20,395 nt of DNA from JAZGDL01 sp036477795 (lineage in GTDB: Bacteria > Planctomycetota > Phycisphaerae > UBA1845): NCBI GenBank assembly GCA_036477795.1, contig JAZGDL010000262.1, positions 1 through 20,395 of the forward strand, written 5' to 3'. The notes below the pieces were generated by a model, which was not told the DNA's origin, did no database searches, and worked only from the letters and a program-made list of their open reading frames with translations. This document shows, piece by piece, positions 15,695 to 20,395 of this stretch. Positions within the stretch are counted from its first letter, which is position 1. Each line of letters starts with the position of its first letter. Made by a program: the position numbers and the translations under genes.

Positions 15695-16072
15695 ATGGCG
15701 AGAATCCTGGTGGTTGAGGACGACGCGCACATCCTGCGGCTGCTTTCGATCTGGCTGAACCGCAACGGCCACCAGGTCGTTGAGGCCGGCGACGGGCTGC
15801 AGGCCAAGGAAGAACTGCTGCGGGCCCGGTTCGATCTGGTGGTGTCGGACGTGAACATGCCGGGCTTGGACGGCATCAGCCTGGTGCGCTGGTTGCGCGC
15901 CGAGCACCAGTCGGAGGTGCCGGTGATCCTGCTCAGTTCTCGGTCGGACCAGTCCGCCATCGCCGCGGAGTTGGGTTCGCTTGGGGTTCGTGTGCAACCC
16001 AAGCCCTTCTCACCGTCGCGCTTGATGGGGGAAATCGACCGCGAGTTGGCCTCGCACGCGGGCGCCGTGTGA
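15695..16072 (+). CDS. Single-domain response regulator (CheY-like receiver)
   Basis: 125 residues, receiver only. ILVVEDD supplies the acidic pair (D9/D10), D52 in LVVSDVNMPGLDG is the phospho-acceptor, S81/S82 in VILLSSRSD fills the Thr/Ser position and K103 in VQPKPFSPSRL is the conserved lysine. GGAGTAGGTGAG before the ATG is a good ribosome site. There is no output domain, so it should act by protein contact, perhaps on one of the downstream c-di-GMP proteins. It follows the kinase by 40 bp and is almost certainly its partner. Alone among the first four signalling genes, it has no repeat insertion. Confidence 0.94.
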   Translation: MARILVVEDDAHILRLLSIWLNRNGHQVVEAGDGLQAKEELLRARFDLVVSDVNMPGLDGISLVRWLRAEHQSEVPVILLSSRSDQSAIAAELGSLGVRVQPKPFSPSRLMGEIDRELASHAGAV

Positions 16073-16135
16073 TTGGGGAATGCGGATTGCGGATTGAGGA
16101 ATGGACGAAGGAGTCCATCGTCCATCGTCAATTCC
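16073..16135. repeat. 7-bp repeat array between receiver and HD-GYP genes
   Basis: Starting directly after the receiver's stop: AATGCGG/ATTGCGG units, then ATGGACGAAGGAGTCCAT, a small hairpin, then CGTC-CATCGTCAATTCC. The HD-GYP frame is open through it. Confidence 0.75.
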
Positions 16136-17926
16136 GTGGGGTTTTGTGGATTGAACGCAGCAGTGCAGACAGAATCGGCTCTCGATGTGCGTCTGAAAGA
16201 GTTGACCGAACCGCTCTCGCAATGTGCGCGGACGGTGGCGAGTCGTGACGCCGACTTGGGCGAGCAGGCCACCTCGGCGGTCAGCGCCGTCACGGAGAAG
16301 ATCGCGCTGCTGCTGGCGGAGCGCGAAGGGATGGCCAACGAGCTGCTCAGCGTCTACGAGCAACTCGGGATCGTGTTCGACATCACGCGCAAGCTGCTGA
16401 CGCTTCGCAGCGAGCGGGAGGTACCGGAGTTGTTCTTGGAGGCCTTGCAGGCGACCTATAGCGACGCTCGCTTCGTGATCGTGCACGGGGAGGAAGGGAC
16501 GGAGGATTGCGGATTGCGGATTGCGGATTGTGGAGGAAAGGCACGAAGGCACGAAGCTGAGGGCGACCGAGGAGGGAGCCCGAAGGAGGCACGAAGGGGT
16601 GACGGGATCGGACAAAGCGAATTCCCCAATCCCCAATCCGCAATCGTCAATCCGCAATCGGGAGGGACGGAGGGCGAATCGCTTCCGATGTGGATTCGGG
16701 GTGCCATCAACGATGCACGCGCCGAGCGGCGGGTCTGCGTGGCCAATTCCGGCCAGGAGGCGGGCGTGCGTCCGGACGGATCGCTGAGGTATGGGGCGGA
16801 GGCCCTGGTGGCGCCGGTGTTTGCAGGCGACTCTTTCGCGTGCGCCATCGTCCTTTGGCGTGGTGCGAGGGAGGAAAGGGACGGAGGGACGGAGGGGGGG
16901 AAAGGCACGGAGGCACGAAGGCACGAAGGCACGAAGGAGGAGGAAGGGAGGAAGGGAGGAAGGGACGAAGGCACGGAGGGGAATCCTCAATCGTCAATCG
17001 TCAATCGTCAATCGTCAATCGCTCCCGGCGCGCCGGGACAATCCCCAATCCCCAATCCACAATCCGCAATCGAGGCGGTGGTGCCCTTTCATTCCGGCGA
17101 CATGATGCTGCTGGATTCGTTGTCTTGTTTCTGCGGCGACGTAGTGCGAAACCTGCGTCTGTTGCAGGAGTTGCAGCAGACCTCGATGGATTTGGTCCGC
17201 ACGCTGGTGAATGCGGTGGACCAGAAGGATCCCTACACGTCCGGCCATTCCAATCGGGTGGGCTACTACGCCACGTTGCTGGGCCGTGAAGTTGAGTTGG
17301 AGGAGAAGGAGCTTCGAGCGTTGGAGTGGTCGGCGCTTCTTCATGACGTCGGGAAGATCGGCATCCGTGACGAAGTCTTGAAGAAGGCCGGCAAACTGAC
17401 TGAAGAAGAGTTCCAACACATCAAAGAACATCCGGTTCGCGGATACGAGGTGGTACGCGAGAATCCGAACATGCGCGACTCACTGGACGGGGTGCTGTAC
17501 CACCACGAGCATTTCGACGGAAAAGGATATCCCGAAGGGCTGAAAGGCACGGACATTCCGCTGCAGGCCCGCATCATCCAGATAGCCGACATATTCGACG
17601 CGCTGACCACCACACGATCGTATCGGGCCGCCTTCGGTTGGCGAAAAGCGCTGGTCATTCTTGGGGAAGAGGCTGGCACCGTCGTCGACCCGGACCTTTC
17701 CGCCGCATTTGCCCGGTTGGTGAACAGTCTATACGAGCGGAATCCGGGCGCGTTCGACGCCATCGGCAATATCGGGGTGCGGTTGTCACTGACGGGGGAG
17801 GAGAAAGGGGAAGAAAGGCACGGAGGCACGGAGGGGAGGAAAGGGACGGAAGGACATAGGGACAAACGGACGGGGGGCAATCCGCAATCGGTACGGACGA
17901 AGGGAGGGGAGCGGCTGCCATGTTGA
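16073..17926 (+). CDS. GAF-like / HD-GYP domain protein, predicted c-di-GMP phosphodiesterase
   Basis: Up to 617 residues. The first about 30 come from a repeat array, so the true start may be the GTG at 16163 or the TTG at 16151. Residues 60-350 form a helical lead and a GAF-like domain (LLSVYEQLGIVFDITRKLLT, ARFVIVHGEE, YGAEALVAPVFAGDSFACAI). Two large inserts split it: about 139-202 and 265-335. Both are repeat arrays read as ADCGLRIADC, NPQSAIVNPQSG, EGTKEEEGRKGGRDEG and IVNRQSSI. The HD-GYP domain (about 360-570) is complete: TSGHSNRVG, LLHDVGKIGIRDEVL, YHHEHFDGKGYPEGLKG and QIADIFDALTTTRSY. It should hydrolyse c-di-GMP. The last about 40 residues are again repeat. The stop overlaps the next start by 7 bp. 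Confidence 0.9.
   Translation: MGNADCGLRNGRRSPSSIVNSVGFCGLNAAVQTESALDVRLKELTEPLSQCARTVASRDADLGEQATSAVSAVTEKIALLLAEREGMANELLSVYEQLGIVFDITRKLLTLRSEREVPELFLEALQATYSDARFVIVHGEEGTEDCGLRIADCGGKARRHEAEGDRGGSPKEARRGDGIGQSEFPNPQSAIVNPQSGGTEGESLPMWIRGAINDARAERRVCVANSGQEAGVRPDGSLRYGAEALVAPVFAGDSFACAIVLWRGAREERDGGTEGGKGTEARRHEGTKEEEGRKGGRDEGTEGNPQSSIVNRQSSIAPGAPGQSPIPNPQSAIEAVVPFHSGDMMLLDSLSCFCGDVVRNLRLLQELQQTSMDLVRTLVNAVDQKDPYTSGHSNRVGYYATLLGREVELEEKELRALEWSALLHDVGKIGIRDEVLKKAGKLTEEEFQHIKEHPVRGYEVVRENPNMRDSLDGVLYHHEHFDGKGYPEGLKGTDIPLQARIIQIADIFDALTTTRSYRAAFGWRKALVILGEEAGTVVDPDLSAAFARLVNSLYERNPGAFDAIGNIGVRLSLTGEEKGEERHGGTEGRKGTEGHRDKRTGGNPQSVRTKGGERLPC
16490..16680. repeat. Compound repeat insert in the GAF domain, first
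   Basis: GGACGGAGG, then ATTGCGG heptamers (16505-16532), GGCACGAAG units, the 26-bp direct repeat (16549-16574), CCAATCC/CGCAATC heptamers (16624-16663) and a last GGGACGGAGGG. About 63 residues are added in frame. Confidence 0.85.
16866..17076. repeat. Compound repeat insert in the GAF domain, second
   Basis: GGGACGGA and GGCACGAA units (16870-16980), AATCGTC heptamers (16983-17022), a palindrome TCCCGGCGCGCCGGGA (17023-17038) and AATCCCC/AATCCGC heptamers to 17071. About 70 residues are added in frame. Confidence 0.87.
17792..17912. repeat. G-rich array forming the HD-GYP protein's C-terminus
   Basis: GGGGAGGAGAAAGG, GGCACGGA units, GGGACGGAAGG, and one CAATCCGCAATC end. It encodes ERHGGTEGRKGTEGHRDK and runs to within 8 bp of the next start. 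The natural C-terminus is probably near residue 573. Confidence 0.75.
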
Positions 17927-19524
17927 GTGTAATCCTGCCTTGGTTCCCTATTGTGTTGAGCGCGGCCGTCGGCGCGCGATTGGTCGGGCGGTCGCGGGCG
18001 ATGTGGTTGGGGCTTTGCTGCACGGTCTATTTTGTGATCGTGGTGCAGATGACGACGGGGGCCCGGTTTTGGACGGACCCCACCGCGGTCGCGGCGGTCT
18101 TGGCAGGTGGCGCCGCCATCCTGGGGATGGCGGAGTGGTCCGGGCGTTACGGGGACGCCGCGGTGAAGAAGATGGAGGGCTTATCCGAGCCCCAAGCGCC
18201 AGCGCGGGGCCTGCCAACCCATAGCGATGCGTCCTGCCGGGCGTTGGCCCGCGCCATCGAACAGTTTGATGACTGGCTGGCGGAGCATCGTTTCAGCGCG
18301 GACCCCTGGCCGGCCTTCGACGAGTTCCTGCGCAATCTGCTGTACAACGAATGCGCTGCGACTCACTGCCGGCCCTACCGAATCCTCAGCGAGGGCGACG
18401 CAATGATGCCCCTGCGGGAGATGGAGCATATGGATGGAGGAGAGGAAAAGGACGTAAGTACGGATGCGGGAAGGGACGGAGGGGCGGAGCACTGGCGGGC
18501 AAAGCGCTCCCCTGTCGGGTCGCCGCTAAACGGGGGGGGGCGCCAGTGGAACCCGCGGCGCGGCATCGTGGGGCACGTGGCCACCACCGGCCGATCCTAT
18601 TATGCGGGCGACGAGTCGCAGGGTGAGATGGTCCTGTCGTTGGCGGAAGGTAACCGTTCCCTAACGGTCGTGGGTCGTGGAGGACCGGCGGGCACGCCGG
18701 CGTGGTGCTTCGCTGTGCGCCAAGGCGCCCGATCGATCGGCATTGTGTGGGTGGGAGAGTTGGGAAGGCCCACGGGGTCATCGATGTCGGACGATTGCCG
18801 CGTACGAGCTATCCGAGCCCCCAGCGCCGGCGCGGGGTCTGCGGAGGAGCGCGGGTTCCTCACGCCGGACGCTCTGCGCGTTTGGGAGCGGCTGGTCACT
18901 CAGTTCTGGACCACGTTGACGGAAGTCTGTCGCGGGCGTGCAGCCGTGCAAACGGACCCGGTCAGCAAGCTGATGACGCAGGATGCGTTCCTCGATGAAG
19001 CGGCCAGGGCGGCGGAGGCGTCCTACCGCTACGGAGAGCCGCTGGCGATGTGCGTGATCACCGTCGAAGGGCTTACGACTCTGACGGATCAAGGGCGCTG
19101 GGATCTTGCCAACGACGTGGTGTATGAAGTGGCCAAGTGTCTCCGTGACGCGGTGCGCCCGGACGATCTTCTGGGCCGGTTCGATGACACTCGATTCCTG
19201 GTAATGCTGCGCCGCGTGGATTCGGAGTTGGCCTCGCTGATCGCCACGAAAACCATCGAACGATTGACGTCGATGGCGAATGGCGAATGGCGAATGGCGA
19301 ATAGCGAACGTGGCCTTGAGATGGGTGACTTCGCAATTCACAATTCGCCATTCGCTATTCGCTGCGGCATCGCTGGAAGCGGGAACGGGGACCGTGCGGT
19401 GGGCGAACTTGTCAGATGCGCCCTGCGTGTCTGTCACGAAGCTCGAGCCCGTTCGGTGCCGGTGGCAACGGATGTCGAAGGGGAATGTCGAATGTCGAAT
19501 GTCGAATGTCGAACGTGGACTTGA
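17920..19524 (+). CDS. Membrane protein with GAF-like and degenerate GGDEF domains
   Basis: 534 residues; its ATG overlaps the HD-GYP stop by 7 bp. Two or three membrane helices lie in residues 1-72. A GAF-like region follows (FDEFLRNLLYNECAATHCRP, then RGIVGHVATTGRSYYAGDES). The C-terminal domain has GGDEF-type order: TDPVSKLMTQDAFLDEAARA, CVITVEGLTTLTDQGRWDLA, VVYEVAKCLRDAVRPDDLLG and GELVRCALRVCHEARARS. The active-site loop reads DDTRF (422-426) where GGDEF is expected, so cyclase activity is unlikely; a binding or scaffold role is more probable. At least five repeat inserts are in frame, at about residues 88-98, 172-207, 255-261, 298-306 and 451-481. The last 15 residues (GECRMSNVECRTWT) are also repeat. 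It may modulate the neighbouring phosphodiesterase. Confidence 0.85.
   Translation: MLSVILPWFPIVLSAAVGARLVGRSRAMWLGLCCTVYFVIVVQMTTGARFWTDPTAVAAVLAGGAAILGMAEWSGRYGDAAVKKMEGLSEPQAPARGLPTHSDASCRALARAIEQFDDWLAEHRFSADPWPAFDEFLRNLLYNECAATHCRPYRILSEGDAMMPLREMEHMDGGEEKDVSTDAGRDGGAEHWRAKRSPVGSPLNGGGRQWNPRRGIVGHVATTGRSYYAGDESQGEMVLSLAEGNRSLTVVGRGGPAGTPAWCFAVRQGARSIGIVWVGELGRPTGSSMSDDCRVRAIRAPSAGAGSAEERGFLTPDALRVWERLVTQFWTTLTEVCRGRAAVQTDPVSKLMTQDAFLDEAARAAEASYRYGEPLAMCVITVEGLTTLTDQGRWDLANDVVYEVAKCLRDAVRPDDLLGRFDDTRFLVMLRRVDSELASLIATKTIERLTSMANGEWRMANSERGLEMGDFAIHNSPFAIRCGIAGSGNGDRAVGELVRCALRVCHEARARSVPVATDVEGECRMSNVECRTWT
18183..18209. repeat. Repeat, TATCCGAGCCCC family, first copy in GGDEF-like gene
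   Basis: TATCCGAGCCCCAAGCGCC, then AGCGCGGGG. It is read as SEPQAPARG. Further copies at 18811-18837 and 13474-13498. Confidence 0.65.
18435..18531. repeat. 8-bp array plus TTTAGCGGCGACCCG-family hairpin in GGDEF-like gene
   Basis: A decayed G-rich array (GGAGAGGAAAAGGACG, GGGAAGGGACGGAGGGGC), then 18502-18531, which repeats 14630-14659 inverted over 30 bp. It is read as KRSPVGSPLNGGG. Confidence 0.8.
18685..18700. repeat. Small hairpin CCGGCG-GGCA-CGCCGG
   Basis: 6-bp arms and a 4-nt loop, read as PAGTPA in the GAF-like region. It is short; a repeat origin is likely given its neighbours but unproven. Confidence 0.4.
18811..18837. repeat. Repeat, TATCCGAGCCCC family, second copy in GGDEF-like gene
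   Basis: TATCCGAGCCCCCAGCGCC then GGCGCGGGG, read as IRAPSAGAGS. It is close to the copy at 18183-18209, in the same orientation and read in a different frame. Confidence 0.65.
19272..19365. repeat. Inverted 7-bp array pair with conserved core, inside GGDEF-like gene
   Basis: GATGGCGA then GAATGGC units (19272-19309), a 25-bp core (19310-19334) and inverted AATTCGCC/ATTCGCT units (19335-19365). The core is shared with 12102-12126. It is read as MANGEWRMANSE, then FAIHNSPFAIR, just before the final GGDEF strand. Confidence 0.85.
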
Positions 19525-19643
19525 CATTCGCCATTCGCCAGGGGAATTCAGAATAGCGAATTCAGAATAGCGAATTGAAAACACCATGACCACTCCCGAT
19601 TCCCCATTCCCCATTCCCCATTCGCCATTCGCCATTCGCTATT
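19484..19643. repeat. GAATGTC / ATTCGCC array at the GGDEF-like 3' end
   Basis: GAATGTC units, CGTGGACTT (a partial core), inverted ATTCGCC, then GAATAGC and ATTCCCC units ending CTATTCGG. It supplies the GGDEF-like C-terminus and fills the 131-bp gap before the STAS gene. Confidence 0.8.
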
Positions 19644-19655
19644 CGGAGTGCGCCG

Positions 19656-19991
19656 TTGAAGATTGAACGTCGAACAGTCGGCACGGTGGAAGTGTGCTCG
19701 CCGATGGACGCCCTGGTGGATGAAGGCGCCGCCCAATTCAACGAAGTGTTGAAGGGATGCGTGGGCGGCTCCAATCCGCGGATTGTAGTCGACATGACCG
19801 AAGTCGGATACATGGACAGCGCCGCGTTGGAGAGTGTGTTGACTGTCGCCGACGACCTGGGTGAACGCGGCGCTCAACTGAAGCTGGCTGCCGTAACGCC
19901 GACCTGTCGCGAGATCCTGGAACTGACCGGTCTGAGTGGGCGATTTCAGTTTTTTGAAGATGTGAACGCCGCCGTGCGAAGCTTTCTGTAA
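19656..19991 (+). CDS. STAS-domain protein (anti-sigma factor antagonist type)
   Basis: 111 residues, the normal size for SpoIIAA/RsbV-like proteins. VEVCSPMDALVDEGAAQFNE, PRIVVDMTEVGYMDSAALES and LKLAAVTPTCREILELTGLS follow the STAS fold. S55 in MDSAAL is the expected phosphorylation site for a partner serine kinase. It begins at a TTG with GGAG about 8 nt upstream, and that GGAG directly follows the repeat array. A partner switch (anti-sigma kinase, phosphatase) is not in the window. Here it may link the two-component and c-di-GMP proteins, but that is inference from position. Confidence 0.9.
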   Translation: MKIERRTVGTVEVCSPMDALVDEGAAQFNEVLKGCVGGSNPRIVVDMTEVGYMDSAALESVLTVADDLGERGAQLKLAAVTPTCREILELTGLSGRFQFFEDVNAAVRSFL

Positions 19992-19992
19992 T

Positions 19993-20165
19993 TGGGGAGG
20001 GTCGAAGGTCAAAGGTCAGAAGGTCGAAGGTCAGAAGGTCGAAGGTCAGAAGGTCGAAGGTCAGAAGGTCGAAGGTCAAAGGGGGGGTCGAAGGTCGGAA
20101 GGTCAAAGGTCAAAGGTCCGCCGCGCGTAGGACCTTGGACCTTCAGACCTTCGACCTTCGACCCA
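19993..20165. repeat. GAAGGTC array with inverted end, ahead of the GspE/PilB gene
   Basis: GAAGGTC units, often as a 15-bp period (GAAGGTCGAAGGTCA), from 19998 to 20120. A short GC spacer CGCCGCGCGTAG follows, then inverted GACCTTC units (20130-20163). It could fold into a long hairpin. It sits 6 bp before the next gene's ATG. Confidence 0.85.
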
Positions 20166-20171
20166 TGCATC

Positions 20172-20395
20172 ATGATCGGCAAAAGGATGCGACTTGGCGA
20201 GCAGTTGGTCGCCGATCAGGTAATCACCATCGAGCAGTTGAAAGAGGCGCTTTCCCGGCAGACCACGACCGGCGAGAAGATCGGGACGGCCCTGATCGAT
20301 ACCGGCGCCATCACCATGACGGCGCTGGTCAATGCCCTGACCAAACGTCTGGACGTCAAGGGGTGCGTGCTGCGGCACGGGCTGATTGATCCGAA
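20172..20395 (+). CDS. GspE/PilB-type secretion or pilus ATPase, N-terminal MshEN-like domain (partial)
   Basis: 74 residues before the window ends. MRLGEQLVADQVITIEQLKE, then ALSRQ, TGEKIGTALIDTGAIT, ALVNALTKRLDV fits two tandem RLGxxL...L..ALxxQ units as in MshEN (T2SSE_N), the domain at the start of GspE, PilB and MshE. In MshE this domain binds c-di-GMP, which suits the upstream HD-GYP and GGDEF-like genes. A stand-alone MshEN protein is also possible, since the ATPase part is out of view. The ATG at 20172 has no good Shine-Dalgarno; the ATG at 20187 is an alternative. The gene directly follows the GAAGGTC array. Confidence 0.75.
   Translation, partial: MIGKRMRLGEQLVADQVITIEQLKEALSRQTTTGEKIGTALIDTGAITMTALVNALTKRLDVKGCVLRHGLIDP

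Noticed and set aside
15160..16338. A 392-codon minus-strand open frame
   Set aside because: It lies opposite the histidine kinase core, the receiver and the HD-GYP start, all with clear motifs. Its protein is Ser/Arg/Pro-rich and includes repeat-derived text.
16010..16990. A 326-codon minus-strand open frame
   Set aside because: Its length comes from the arrays, which have no stops on either strand; the HD-GYP gene on the other strand has real domains.
19993..20165. CRISPR array
   Set aside because: The periods are 7-15 bp without unique spacers of 30 bp or so, and no cas gene is near.

Overview
The window is a GC-rich bacterial chromosome fragment, most likely from a planctomycete (Planctomycetota, perhaps the Phycisphaerae side). 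I infer this from gene content and from the dense 7-8 bp repeat arrays and small hairpins inside and between genes. No rRNA, tRNA, CRISPR array or transposase gene is visible. Database identity was not checked.

Layout. 1-684 (-): the first 228 residues of a chorismate mutase/prephenate dehydrogenase (tyrA). 1188-2870 (+): a multi-spanning glycosyltransferase of the GT39/PMT type. 3107-3403 (+): a small protein I do not recognise. 3552-4520 (-): a lipoprotein. 4735-6167 (+): a translationally coupled pair, a zinc-type medium-chain dehydrogenase and a CxxC glutaredoxin-like protein. 6364-7035 (-): a SufR-like helix-turn-helix regulator with clustered cysteines. 7275-7655 (+): a small DUF6504-like protein. 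7779-8585 (+): a BtpA/SgcQ-family TIM-barrel protein. 8712-13397 (-): an RND efflux operon, adaptor then pump. 13732-20395 (+): a signalling run made of a sensor histidine kinase, a receiver-only response regulator, a GAF/HD-GYP protein, a GAF/degenerate-GGDEF membrane protein, a STAS-domain protein and the start of a GspE/PilB-type ATPase with an MshEN-like domain.

The signalling run is a coherent unit. A phosphorelay feeds a single-domain regulator beside a predicted c-di-GMP phosphodiesterase. A cyclase-like protein with a broken active-site motif, a STAS switch protein and a secretion/pilus ATPase whose N-terminal domain type can bind c-di-GMP follow on the same strand.

The most unusual feature is the repeat load. 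Two repeat classes lie in intergenic DNA and in frame within at least seven proteins. Class 1 is arrays of 7- or 8-bp units (for example ATTGCGG, GGACGAAG, GAATGGC, GAAGGTC). Because 7 and 8 are not multiples of 3, each array encodes the same peptide in every frame, and most units have no stop codon in any of the six frames. Class 2 is 17-45 bp hairpins, many beginning TTAG. The insertions fall in linkers, surface loops and protein ends, leave the recognisable catalytic cores intact, and in several genes supply the stop codon or the first residues.
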